NCBI GenBank assembly: GCA_024707305.1
Contig: JANPZZ010000007.1
Location: forward strand, 1 to 64,000
Length of the DNA: 64,000 bases
Direction: 5' to 3'
From: Chitinophagaceae bacterium
GTDB lineage: Bacteria; Bacteroidota; Bacteroidia; Chitinophagales; Chitinophagaceae
The position numbers and the translations under genes were made by a program. The notes below the pieces were generated by a model. It saw only the letters and a program-made list of their open reading frames with translations. It was not told the DNA's origin and searched no databases. Below, piece by piece: positions 1 through 9,851 of the stretch; position 1 is the first letter of the stretch, and each line of letters starts with the position of its first letter.

Positions 1-7
1 GACAGAG

Positions 8-1465
8 ATGCGGCGCAAGGCCTTCGATCATCTGCAAAAGCTGTCTTTCGGCTTCTTCGACAACCAGAAGACCGGCCACCTCGTCGCCCGGCTGACCAAG
101 GATTTGGAAGAAATCGGCGAAGTTGCCCATCACGGCCCGGAAGACCTGTTCATCGCAGTGATGACGCTGATCGGCGCCTTTGCGCTGATGCTGTGGGTGC
201 ATGTGCCGCTGGCACTTGTCACCGCCGTTGTGCTACCGCTCTCGGCTTTCATTACCCTGTACTACGGAGCCCGCATGACGAGGACTTGGCGCGCGATCTA
301 TCGCCGCGTCGCCGAGTTCAATGCGCGCATCGAGGAAAATGTCGGCGGCATCCGCGTCGTGCAGGCGTTCGCCAACGAGATCACGAGCGCAAGCTGTTCG
401 CCGAAAACAACCGCAACTATCTCACAACGAAGCTGGAGGCCTATAGGGTGATGGCGGCTTCGACGTCGCTATCCTACCTGTCGATGCGCTTCGTGCAAGT
501 GGTGGTGATGCTGGTCGGCGCGTGGTTTGTCGTCCACGGGGATTTGACCGCCGGCGGCTTTGTCGGCTTTCTGCTCTTGGTCAACGTATTCTTCCGCCCG
601 CTCGACATGATCAACACCGTGATCGAGATGTACCCGAAGGGCCTTGCGGGCTTCGAGCGCTACCTGAGATTCCTTGCGACCGAGCCCGATATCGCCGATC
701 GACCGGACGCGGCGAACGTCCATCGCCTCAGGGGCGATATTGCCTACCGCGGCGTCGCCTTCGACTACGGGCGTGGCCGGCCGGTGCTTGCCGGCCTCGA
801 TCTCACGGTCAAGGCGGGCAGACGGTCGCGCTGGTTGGGCCATCCGGTGCCGGCAAGACGACCATCTGCTCGCTGCTGCCCCGCTTCTACGAAGTTAGCG
901 AGGGTGCGATCAGTATCGACGGCATCGACATCCGCGACATGACGATGAAATCGCCGTGCGTTCCAATATCGGCATCGTGCAGCAGGACGTGTTCCTGTTC
1001 GCTGGCACCGTGCGCGAGAACATCGCCTATGGTCGGCTGGGCGCCAGCGAAGACGAGATCATGGAGGCTGCGCGCCGGGCACGGCTTGAAAACGTGATCG
1101 CCGATTTGTCGTCTGGGCTCGACACAGTGATCGGCGAGCGCGGCGTGAAGTTATCCGGCGGGCAGAAGCAGAGGCTGGCAATTGCCCGCATCTTTCTGAA
1201 GAATCCGCCGATCCTGATCCTCGATGAAGCGACGTCGGCGCTCGATACGGAAACGGAGCGTGCCATACAGCTATCGCTTGCCGAACTATCCGCGGGCCGC
1301 ACAACGCTGGTCATTGCCCATCGGCTTGCAACCATCGCCAACGCCGACCGCATATTGGTTGTTGAAGACGGACGGATCGTCGAAGAAGGCAGCCACGCCA
1401 CTCTTGTCGCCTTGAATGGACGGTATCGTCGACTTCAGGCCGCGCAATCAAACGAGCGCAGGTAG
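8..1465 (+). pseudogene. ABC exporter (fused permease and ATPase), 5' truncated and frameshifted
   Basis: MsbA/MDR-type half-transporter whose start lies left of the window. The first frame (to about base 385) carries transmembrane-domain sequence with the typical FDNQKTGHL start of TM helix 1's cytoplasmic loop. The second (about 385-825) completes the membrane domain. The third (about 825-945) has the Walker [10 protein letters not shown], and the fourth (956-1465) the signature LSGGQKQR, Walker B ILILDEATS and H-loop IAHRL. Three single-base shifts therefore break one gene, most likely through sequencing error rather than decay, because every segment is well conserved. The substrate cannot be told from the sequence. 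It lies convergent with the cobalamin-type uptake operon. Confidence 0.85.
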
Positions 1466-1600
1466 GATTGCAGTTCTGGCGCAGCAGCACATCTTCAGAG
1501 ATGTTGCTGTGTTGTCATCTCCCGGGTTCTCGTGGCTTGCTATTGACCACCGATCGCCCTCTGCCGGACGTGTTCTTTGCCCGAAGCACGGTGATCGTCG

Positions 1601-2035
1601 TCAAAATAACGGACAGGCATGGCGTGCCCAGGCATCTCGCTGACACCACGACTCACCCGCGCGCCCAATCGCTGGCTGGGGTATCGACGAACTGGGATCT
1701 CGGTTTTTGGGAATACGAATGCCTTGCAGGATAAGGTAAAGCTGTTCCGGACTTATGCACGGATACAAACGTCGAGGACAGCGCTCCATGGCACTATATC
1801 GGATGCGATCCGCGTAGCGGTGAGTCATGCGGCGATAGCGTAGTGATAGGGGTCGATAGAGGCCCGATCCCTCCAGCGCTATGAGTGCGCCGCCGCCGAA
1901 GACGGAAATCACGCCGTCCCAGAGAGCCAAACGTTCCGAAGCGTTGATCTCACCAAAGAGCGGCCAAAGGCATATCCCGCAGAAGGCTGCCATCAGAAAG
2001 GAACCAAAAACGATCGGCCAGACTTTTTCGGGCAT
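1601..2035 (-). CDS. Small membrane protein of unknown function
   Basis: The open frame runs on downstream of the FecCD permease on the same strand. I chose the ATG at 2035 (MPEKVWPIVFG); an earlier start near 2100 is possible because the frame stays open with plausible sequence (AAEVEKCRLAILDL). Two hydrophobic segments are visible, around residues 4-24 and 35-54, followed by an Arg-rich stretch (RYRRMTHRYADRIRY) that would be cytoplasmic. I recognise no family. The last 40 or so residues look low in information and the true stop may be earlier with a frameshift. If this frame is not real, bases 1466-2129 hold no other gene I can support. Confidence 0.35.
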   Translation of the reverse strand: MPEKVWPIVFGSFLMAAFCGICLWPLFGEINASERLALWDGVISVFGGGALIALEGSGLYRPLSLRYRRMTHRYADRIRYSAMERCPRRLYPCISPEQLYLILQGIRIPKNRDPSSSIPQPAIGRAGESWCQRDAWARHACPLF

Positions 2036-2129
2036 GCTGACCTTAACGGCGACAATGAGGTCGAGAATGGCCAAGCGGCATTTCTCGACCTCCGCAGCAA
2101 TATCACCGCACCACGAACAATCTCCGTCG

Positions 2130-3142
2130 TCATAACTTGCGGTGGATGAGCATCCACACGACAAAGAACGCTCCAACCGAACTTGTCACGATGCCGATGG
2201 GCAGTTCCTGCGGCGGCAACAGGGTACGGGCCGAAAGATCGCTGGCAAGCAACAGTGCTGCACCGAACACTGCGCAGGTGATCACAAGGCGAAGGTGGAG
2301 CTGACCTGCTATCCGGCGGGCAAGGTGCGGGATCATCAGTCCAACAAAACCGATGACGCCAGCCACCGCGACCAGAATGGCGGTTGTGAAGGCGGCGACT
2401 ACAAAGGTGAGCATTCGAAAGCGACCCACTTGCACGCCAAGGCTTTCGGCCGTGTTCTCCCCTGCCAGGAAGGCATCGAGCCTGCGGTGGTTTCTAAGCG
2501 CGAAGGCGATGATCCCAGCCACGCCGAATGCCGCCAGCCCGATGTTGTCCCAGCGAGCGAGCCCAAGACCGCCCATTGTCCAGAACAGCACTGAATGGGC
2601 GGCACGCTGGTCGCCGGAGAAGACAAGATAATTGGTCAGTGCCGTAAACAGGAAGGAGACGGCAAGCCCAGCCAGGATAAGCCGTTCGGGACCTTGGCCG
2701 CGGATGCGGCTAACCAGCAGCAGCACAATGGCAGCGGCCAGCATGCCGCCAATGAAGGCAGCCACCGGTAGCGTCCAGACACCGAAGCGGTCGCCGATGA
2801 CTGTGATCACCGATACAGCACCGGCCGCAGCTCCGACGATAGGCCGAACAGGAACGGATCGGCGAGATCGTTGCGCGTCACGGTCTGGAGTAGTGCGCCC
2901 ACCACCCCCAGGCCAGCACCGACGCAGACAGCCAACAACGTACGCGGCAGGCGCAGGTCGACGACGATCCGGCTGACCGGTCCAGAAGGCGGCTCGAAGC
3001 CCAGCCCCATTGCGTGGGCCAGCGACGCGATCACGTCGGCGAGAGGAATAAGTGTCGAGCCATAGGCGATCGACAGAAGCGCAAGAATGACGACCGCCGC
3101 TGCTCCCGCGCCGATTGCAGGACCATAGAACCCTGAACGCAC
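2130..3142 (-). CDS. FecCD-family ABC permease (cobalamin/iron-chelate import), frameshifted
   Basis: Inner-membrane permease of a BtuC/FecCD importer. I start it at the GTG at 3142, three bases beyond the binding-protein stop; the N-terminal TM segment (AIGAGAAAVVILALLSIAYG) follows at once. The family motifs LRLPRTLLAVCVGAGLGVVG and DPFLFGLSS are in the first frame. A one-base shift near 2830 moves to the second frame, which has the cytoplasmic coupling region and the typical GVIGFVGLMIPHLAR loop, then HR..L at the C terminus. Total length about 335 residues is normal. It is the last gene of the riboswitch-controlled operon. The open frame that joins the binding-protein C terminus to this permease arises from an indel, not from a real fusion. 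Confidence 0.85.
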
Positions 3143-3144
3143 GC

Positions 3145-4091
3145 TCAGAAGGCTTCGGGATGTCGCCCGGGCGATCTTACCGATCGCTTCGATATTAGCC
3201 GGGCCGGGCGTAAGTTCGGCATAACGCAGCGCCACGAAGCGCTCGTTCTTGACCGCATCGGTTTCCTTCATGGCCGGATGCGCCTTAAGGAAGTCGATCA
3301 GCTTGGCGTAGCCGGCCTCGTCTTGGTAGTCGAGCAGGATAAGGAATTCGGGATTTCGGGTGGCGACCGTCTCCCAATCGGCATTGCCCCAGCTCGTTTT
3401 CATGTCGGCCATGACGTTCTCGCCGCCAGCAGCCTCAATCATAGCGGTCGGGATCGCGAACTTGCCGGCCGTGAATGGCTTATCTTCGCCTGAATCGTAA
3501 AGGAACACCCGCGTGCCCCTATTGTCGCCGACTTTAGCGGTGATATCGGCAAGCTGCTCCTTCCAGCCGTCAACCAGCGCTGCGGCCTCTGCCCTCCTTG
3601 CCGAAAACCTTCCCGAGCTTCTCCATGTCGCCGAAGAGCAGATCCATCGAGGCCGTGGAGCGGTTGCCATCGACATGGACACAGCTTTCGGTCAGCACCA
3701 GCGTAGTGATGCCATGCGGGGCGAGCGTGTCGGGTGTTACCTCGCCGCCCGGCCTCATGCCGTAATACCAGCCTGCGAAGAAGAAGTCGGGCTCGACGGA
3801 GAGCAGGTTCTCGATCGTTGGGTATTTCGGCGCCAGTTCCGGGATCGATCCCTGCTGCTCGACGAATTCAGGGCCGACTTTGTACCAACCGGTGATGCCG
3901 GTGAGGCCGATAATCGATGGCTGCAGATCGAGCGCAAACGCCATCTCGGTCATGTTGAGGTCATGGATGACGGCACGATTCGGTGGTGCCTCGAACGTCA
4001 GCGGCGTCCCGCAGCTATCGACAGTAATCGGGAAAGCCCGAGCGGCAGAAGCCACAAGCGTGACGACAAGGCAGATGAAAAGGCGCTTCAA
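3145..4091 (-). CDS. Periplasmic substrate-binding protein of BtuF/FepB type, frameshifted
   Basis: Periplasmic component of the same importer. I start it at a TTG (4091), eight bases after a strong GGAGG, giving a signal peptide (LKRLFICLVVTLVASAARA) cut before FPITVDS. The Peripla_BP_2 fold is evident from the family core (AVIHDLNMTEMAFALDL, LLSVEPDFFFAGWYYG) and the second lobe (PAMKETDAVKNERFVAL). A one-base shift near 3600 separates the lobes. A second shift near 3165 hides the natural C terminus, whose codons for HPEAF and a TGA at 3147-3145 are readable in the next frame. With a cobalamin riboswitch upstream, a corrinoid ligand is the best inference, although a cobalt or siderophore complex cannot be excluded. 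Confidence 0.85.
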
Positions 4092-4110
4092 GGGAAAATC
4101 CTCCAATGGA

Positions 4111-4904
4111 TCAGGGACTACCGGAGAGCCGGAACGGAATGTCGAAGATCGTTAGCTCGCGGTTCTCGGCCGGGTGCGGCAGGCGCAGCACCTCAACGCA
4201 GAAGATCTCGCGAACAAGATCGGGTGTCAGCGTCCTTGCCGGTGTGTCGAGTGCTACGAGTCGCCCTCTGTTCATAATCGCGACACGTGATGCAAAAGGT
4301 GTGACCAGCGGGAGGTCGTGAAGCACCGCGACGACCGCGATGCCCAAGCCCGCTACCAGTTCAAGAATCTCACCACGCGCACGCGCGGATCGAGATGATT
4401 GGTGGGTTCGTCGAGGAACAGGACTTTTGGCTCCTGCGCGATGGCGCGAGCGAGCTGGACGCGCTGGCGTTCACCGCCGGACAGAGAGCCGATTGTGCGA
4501 CCGAGCATCCCCAATAGACCAGTCCGTTTTAGCGCACCAATGACAATGTCGCGCTCCCCGTCTTTTTCGCGCAGACCGGCATGCGGAACTCTGCCAAGTT
4601 CCACATAGTCGATCACCGCCAAGCGAGGGTCTGCCTGATCCGACTGACCCACGACAGCGATATTGCGGGCACGTTCAATAGGCGCAATCCGGTCAAGTAG
4701 GCAGCCCTCAAGCCTGATCTCGCCGGAGCTCGGTCGAAGCAATCCCGCCAGCATTCTGAGCAATATCGTCTTGCCGGCTCCGTTCGGTCCGATGATGGCC
4801 AGCCGATCAGCCGCTGCGACGGACAGGCCCACACCTTCGACGAGGCGCAGGTCGGCTGCGGAACAGAATCCGAGATCACGCGCCTCAATCAGAAGCGGGC
4901 TCAT
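4111..4904 (-). CDS. ABC importer ATPase, FecE/BtuD type, frameshifted
   Basis: Cytoplasmic ATPase energising the adjacent permease. The ATG at 4904 overlaps the stop of the DUF1636 gene (ATGA), indicating translational coupling. Walker A GPNGAGKT, Q-loop VVGQSDQ, signature LSGGERQRVQLARA and Walker B VLFLDEPTNHLD are all in the first frame. A shift near 4360 moves to the frame with the H-loop region (VVAVLHDLPLVTPFASRV), ending at 4111 only 20 bases before the binding-protein start. The reconstructed length of about 260 residues fits the family. The order DUF1636-ATPase-binding protein-permease points to one transcript. Confidence 0.87.
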
Positions 4905-5290
4905 TACGTGACGCCCGCATCGCAGAGCGCAGGAATGCGCGCCAGCGTCTTGCCTTTCAGTTCGCGAGGACGCTGCCCTTCGTTGCACCATCCGTCCGAA
5001 AGTGAGCGGTAGAGGCGTGCGAAGGTGAGCAGATGGAGCGCGTCCCTATCTGGATCGATGTCGCCGAAGAGATAACTCACCTTGCCTGGCGCCAAGAAAG
5101 CGACTGCCAGAGGTCTTCCGCATCCGGCCATGCAGTCGGCTTCAGCGAAGCGAAACTCGCCGGCGAGATCGCCATCGAACAGTGCGTGCAGCAGAGATAT
5201 CAGCCGCCCGCCGGGTAGCCCTTCGATTGTTTGCCGGCCACAACAGTGTGCGCAGACAACAATGCTGTGTCCGGGTTCAGCGCCCTCCAT
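4904..5290 (-). CDS. DUF1636 metal-binding protein of a cobalamin-regulated operon
   Basis: Intact protein of about 128 residues. I start it at the ATG at 5290, preceded by GGATGGAGG. Two Cys groups, CAHCCG near the N terminus and CMAGCGRP near the middle, suggest a thioredoxin-like [2Fe-2S] ferredoxin fold or other metal site, as proposed for DUF1636. Members are often found beside cobW and cobalamin-transport genes in alphaproteobacteria; the biochemical role is unknown to me. It is the first gene after the cobalamin riboswitch and its stop overlaps the ATPase start, so it belongs to the same operon. A role in handling the imported metal complex is inference from position only. Confidence 0.8.
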   Translation of the reverse strand: MEGAEPGHSIVVCAHCCGRQTIEGLPGGRLISLLHALFDGDLAGEFRFAEADCMAGCGRPLAVAFLAPGKVSYLFGDIDPDRDALHLLTFARLYRSLSDGWCNEGQRPRELKGKTLARIPALCDAGVT

Positions 5291-5384
5291 CCTCCATCCT
5301 TTCCTCAAGGCACGGAAGGATGGCGCGCATGACGACCGAAGACCGCCTTCGAGCTTCCTCCCGGCACACCCCGTCCGGTCAATT

Positions 5385-5565
5385 CTCGCTGATGGCAGGT
5401 CTCCTGGCTCGCGGGTCCCAGCGCCATCCTGCCTTCCCGGCCTTCCGGCCAGTGGCGTGTCGGATATTGCTCGCCGCTTACAGTTGCGGGGGCAGCCATG
5501 GCTTTGGCCCGATAAGCCACACCATGTTCCCTTTTAACCCAGACCGTCTGCGGCCCGGGAACCAT
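5385..5565 (-). promoter_or_regulatory. Cobalamin (adenosylcobalamin) riboswitch
   Basis: Read on the minus strand, this leader has the conserved elements in order: GGGAACATGGTG at the start, the core GCCCCCGCAACTGTAAGC, CCACTGG, GGAAGGC, and the B12 box AGCCAGGAGACCTGCC (reverse complement of about 5391-5409). It lies about 95 bases before the DUF1636 start. Cobalamin riboswitches normally lower expression of uptake or biosynthesis genes when ligand is abundant, so the four downstream genes are probably repressed by B12. The intervening bases hold GC-rich inverted repeats that may form the expression platform, but I did not fold them. Confidence 0.93.
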
Positions 5566-5711
5566 CGTCCGTGAGCGTATCGCGATCGTCGTGCAATCGC
5601 AATGCTTCCGAATTGCTCTACCTTCCCGAATGGAAAGACTGTCGCAGTCCGGGTCTCTGCGAGCTCGATTACCGCGGATGACGAAAGAAAGAAGAAGAGG
5701 CAACCGAGTCA

Positions 5712-6938
5712 TCACGCGGCCTGCCTGTCCCAGGCGGGGAACGGGTCGGGCAGATCGCGCCAGCGGCCCGGCATGAAGTCGCGCTCGGGCACGAGGCAGG
5801 CGTCGAGTTCGGCGCGAATCCGGCTCTCGTCCATCGGGTCGCAGCCGATGAAGACCAGTTCCTGCCGGCGGTCGCCCCAGACCGGATCGAGATAGGGCCG
5901 CATCGCCGCCCGCCATTCCGGATCGTCGGGCCATCGATGCCTGGGAACGGAAGCCCACCACAGGCCGCGCCTGCCGGTGCGCACCAGAGCGCCGGCCTGG
6001 CTCTGCGCTCTCCGACATGGTGCGGTCGCGTCGCCAGCCAGAAGAACCCCTTGGCGCGTACCACGCCGGGCCAGCGGCCGGTTGACGAAGGCCTGCAGCT
6101 TCTGCGGGTCGAACGGACGCCGCTCGCGGTAGACGAAGGAGCGGATGCCGTATTCCTCGGTTTCGGGAACGTGGTCCCGGAAGCCGTTCAGTTCCTTGAA
6201 CCAGAGCGGGTTGCTCTGCGCCTTCTCGAAGTCGAAGAGCCCCGTATCGAGCACGCGGTCGAGCGGCACGCGGGCGAAGTCGGTCTCGATCAGTTCGGCC
6301 TGCGGGTTGAGCGCCCGGACGATCTTGCGGGCGAGATCGAGCGCATGCGCGGGCGTGTCGGACACCTTGTTGAGCACGATCACGTCGGCGAACTCTATCT
6401 GCTCGACGAGCAGGTCGACCAGCGCGCGCGTCGACGTCCGGCCCCGCCGTCTCGCCACGGTCGCGCAGGAAATCCGAGGAGGCATAGTCCTTCAGCAGGT
6501 TTGCGGCATCGACCACGGTGACCATGGTGTCGAGCCGGGCGACGTCGGACAGGCTTTCGCCGTTCTCGTCGCGGAAATCGAAGGTGGTCGCCACCGGCAG
6601 CGGCTCGGCGATGCCGGTCCCCTCGATGAGCAGGTAGTCGAAACGGCCTTCTTCGGAGAGCCGGCGCACCTCGCGCAGAGAGATCGTCGCGCAGCGTGCA
6701 GCAGATGCAGCCATTGGTCATCTCGACCAGTTGCTCGTCCGTCCGCGAGGAGGTTCGCGCCGCCGTCGCGCACGAGGGCGGCGTCGATGTTGACCTCGCT
6801 CATGTCGTTGACGATGACCGCGACACGCCGCCCTCGCGGTTGTTGAGCACGTGGTTGAGGGCGTGGTCTTGCCCGCTCCCAGGAAGCCGGAAGGACGGTT
6901 ACAGGAAGGCGGCTGCAGGAGGTTGCTGTGGCAGGCAT
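5712..6938 (-). CDS. COG0523 (CobW/ZigA-type) metal-chaperone GTPase, heavily frameshifted
   Basis: G3E-family GTPase. Reconstructing across at least four shifts gives LPVTVL, the P-loop GFLGAGKTT, the switch region VAVIVNDMSEVNIDAALV, the metal-binding TNGCICCTLRDDL (CxCC), then IEGTGIAEPLPVATTF, MVTVVDAANLL and the base motif VLNKVSD. The C-terminal domain (RRPFDPQKLQAFV to ELVFIGCDPMDESRIRAEL) fits the ZigA/YeiR branch. The start is the ATG at 6938. It follows the AztD-ZinT gene on the same strand with an 80-base gap, so it is probably the last gene of the zinc operon. A role in delivering zinc under scarcity is inferred from the family and position. Confidence 0.82.
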
Positions 6939-7018
6939 GCCCAACTCTCATGCTGATGGAATGGTTGAGATGGAGCGCCCGGCCAGGAGGCCGGGCGCAG
7001 GCGAAGCGGGCGCCGCGG

Positions 7019-8826
7019 TCAGTGCGCCATCATCTCTTCGACGATCTGCTCCGCGCTCAGCGAGGACGGATAGTAGGTCGGCCAGTTCGTCAGCTTCCTC
7101 CAGCAGGGCGGCGCGGTCGTTGCCCCAGTAGAGGTGATAGTGATCCGCCTTTGCCGGCGCGATCCTGTGGTCGCTGAACTGGATGAACTGCGGCGTGTCG
7201 GCATCGCCCTCCACCTTCTTGAAGATGAAGCGCACCCGCGATTGCCCTTCTCATACGTCAGGATCTCGTAGCCGTCGCTGGCGTAGCGGGCCTCGAGCGG
7301 CTCTCCGTTCTGAAGAAGGTGACGGTGTCGTCGTTGATCGTGATGCGCTCGACGTCGGACTTGCTAGCCGATCTCGTAATAGGCCTTGTATTCCTCCGCC
7401 GTCATGGTCGCCGCTTCCGCCTTGTGCGCCATCACCGGATCGAGCGTTCCATCCTGCAGATAGCGGATAGACCGACTGCCAGTCTCCTGCCCAGTCCGAC
7501 AGGGTTCGCGCTTCTGGATCTGGCTGTCATCGAAATAGCCCTTGTAGATCTGGTCATCATAATCATGGGCATGAGCGTGGCTGTGCCCGTGGGCGTGGTC
7601 GTGACCTTCCTCGCCTTCATGGTCGTGGGCCTGGCCGCTTCCGCCGACGGCGACGATGTTGAAGGGCTTGCCTTCGACGGCGATCTCTCCGGCCTCATCG
7701 AACGATTCGGCGTTGACCAGATGCAGCTTCGCGTTCAGCGGATCGGTGACGACGACGTTGTCGCCGGCGACGGCCACGCGCGGACGCGGATCGCTCCAGT
7801 GACCGTCCATCGAATAGGGATCGGTGACCTTGAGGGACCGCGTGATCTTGCCGTCGAGCACGTCGACTTTGTGAAGCTGGCCATCCTCGGTGATCACATA
7901 GGCGAAGCGCGGGCGGATCGGATCGACGGTGAAGTGGACGCGGCGCGTCGGAGCTGCACGAGCTGGAAGCCGTTCTCGCCCTCGGACGGATCGACGATGA
8001 CAACGCGGTCGGCACCGTAGTTTCCGATGAAATATTGCAGCCCTTTGCCGCCGATCAGGGTCGAGGAACTCCCCTCGGGCGGCGATGACGCATAGGGCAG
8101 GTGCTCGATGGTCGGTGCACCGCCTTCCTGCTTGATCAGCAGCAGGCCGGTGTCGCAGGCGAGCGCATAGAGGCTGCCCGAGCCGGCCGAGCCGTGCAGG
8201 CCGGGGCATGCAACGTCTTCTCCGACGGTGTTGCCCTCGAAGTCGACTACGCGTGCACCGATCGGCCGCTTGGAGGCGTCTTCCGGATTCGGGATCGAGA
8301 CGACAACATGGTTCTGGTAGGGAACCGCAACGCCATGATGTGGCGCAACGACATTGGCGGTGCGAACCTCAAGCTTTTCGTCGCGGACGGCCTTTTCCGT
8401 GAAGACGCGCACTTCGTCCTCGCCGTCGAACCACTGGGCGATATTGCCCTGCACTTCAACGAAATGCGCCGGCTTGTCGCCGTCGATATGGACATGCAGC
8501 AATTCCGCGTCATCGACGTCGATATCGGCATGGTCACCGTGATCGTGGAAGGCGATGCCGCTCTTGATCGCGTTGACCTCGCCGGCGGCCCTGGACGGCG
8601 AACACCGTCTCGCCGCTCGACGTGCGGTAGAGGGATGCGGGACCTTCGATCGTGAAGGTATCGAGCAGGTCGCCGTCGAGCCCGTCGATCACCTTGACGA
8701 CAGGCTCGGCATGATCCGACACGAACAGCCGCCAGGCCGTTACGTCATCCTCATCGGCGAATGCAGCGCCGCCGCCAAGCGTAGCGGCGATGGCGAGGGT
8801 GGACGCCCTAGGATCAATCGTCTCAT
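7019..8826 (-). CDS. AztD-ZinT: periplasmic zinc metallochaperone fused to ZinT domain, frameshifted
   Basis: The ATG at 8826 follows AAGGAGAG and, after a shift near 8812, gives a signal peptide (STLAIAATLGGGAAFA). The first two thirds match the beta-propeller zinc chaperone AztD (blocks FTIEGPASLYRTSSGETVFAV, HVHIDGDKPAHFVEV, NAKLHLVNAESF). The frame then passes GKPFNIVAVGGSG, where AztD should end, directly into a His/Asp/Glu-rich linker (HDHEGEEGHDHAHGHSHAHAH) and a ZinT domain (DQIYKGYFDDSQI, DGTLDPVMAHKAE, YEILTYEKGN, FIQFSDHRIAP, YYPSSLSAEQIVEEMMAH). No stop separates the domains. At least five shifts break the locus, but none lies at the fusion point. Both halves are known periplasmic zinc binders; delivery to AztC is the likely role. 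Confidence 0.8.
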
Positions 8827-8843
8827 TCTTCTCTCCTTCTGTA

Positions 8844-8858
8844 TGGTATTACATTACA
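8844..8858 (-). promoter_or_regulatory. Possible Zur box upstream of aztD-zinT
   Basis: The minus strand reads TGTAATGTAATACCA, a 6-3-6 imperfect palindrome. Each arm differs from the TGTTAT/ATAACA arms seen beside zur by one or two bases. It sits 18 bases before the aztD-zinT start, in the short gap after aztC. If functional it would give the fusion gene its own zinc-repressed promoter inside the operon. The match is weak and could be chance. Confidence 0.35.
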
Positions 8859-8892
8859 AACGAGGGCCAGGGCCGGCGCTGGTCAGCGGTGT

Positions 8893-9833
8893 TCAATCCC
8901 CGTTGATCGCTGCCGCGAGCGTCCTGGCGTTGTGGCGCATCAGGTCGAGGTAAGTGGGCGCGGGTCCGCCGCCCGGCGAAAGCGCGTCGGAGTAGAGCGT
9001 GCCGCCGAGCGCGAGACCGGCTTCCAGGCGATCTGCTCGACGAGACGCGCGTCGGAGATGTTTTCCGCGAAGACGGCTGCTGCCCGTTTCTCCCGGATCT
9101 CGCGAATGAGCGAGGCGACATCCGCCGCCGAAGCTTCCGATTCCGTGGAGACTCCCTGGGGAGCAAGGAAGGTAATACCGTAATCGCGCTCGAAATAGCG
9201 AAAGGCATTGTGCGCGACGACAGCAACGCGCCGCTCTTCCGGAATGGCATCCATGGACTGCCTGATCTCCACATCGAGAGCGGTCAGTTCATCGAGATAG
9301 GCTGCGGCGTCCGCCTCATAGGTCGAGCAATCTTCGGCATCGGCGGCGCAGAAAGTGCGGGCTATGTTCTCAACATAGATCTTCGCGTTGGAGACCGACT
9401 GCCAGGCATGGGGGTCGTTCGGCGCCGCATGGAAGATCGCCTCGCCGTTCACGTAGTGATAGTGGCCGCCATCGGGGTCGTGAACGATATCCGCGCCCTC
9501 CGTAAGCGTCGCGATTGCTGCCGAAGTGCCGCTTGCCTCGACAAGACGCTGCAGGAAGCCCTCGAACAATAGCCCATTCACCAGCACGACGTCGGCGCGC
9601 GCCAGGGCGATGGCGTCAGCCGGCCTCGGCTCGTAGACATGGGCGTCGCTGTTGGGGCCGACCAATGTCCTGAGTTCGATCCGGTCGCCGCCGACAATTT
9701 GCGCGAAGTCGCCGATGATGGAAAAGGTGGCGACGACGGAGAGTTTCTCCGTCTCTGCACGAGCAGGCAGCGCCAGTGCGGAGGCTGCAACGACGAGGCT
9801 GCCGACAATTCCGATCAGTTTCGTTTTTGTCAT
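8893..9833 (-). CDS. aztC: Zinc ABC transporter substrate-binding protein AztC, one frameshift
   Basis: Cluster A-I (ZnuA-like) periplasmic zinc-binding protein. The ATG at 9833 gives a signal peptide ending ALALPARA. The fold is marked by LSVVATFSIIGDFAQIVGG, a zinc His in NSDAHVYEPRPAD, another in the short loop DPDGGHYHYVNG, a third in PNDPHAWQSV, and the second-lobe helix VAVVAHNAFRYFERDYG. The loop is shorter than the long His-rich loop of ZnuA, as known for AztC. A shift near 9025 precedes the tail GGTLYSDALS and the true stop at 8893. It lies 18 bases after aztB, within the aztABC-aztD-zinT set. Confidence 0.87.
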
Positions 9834-9851
9834 TCCGATACCCCTTGCTTG

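Noticed and set aside
1416..1734. Plus-strand open frames just after the ABC exporter
   Set aside because: They lack motifs or start signals and overlap each other; no support as genes.
5305..6714. One long minus-strand frame covering CobW and the region after it
   Set aside because: Its end runs through the cobalamin riboswitch, which is RNA; the true GTPase ends at 5,712 in another frame.
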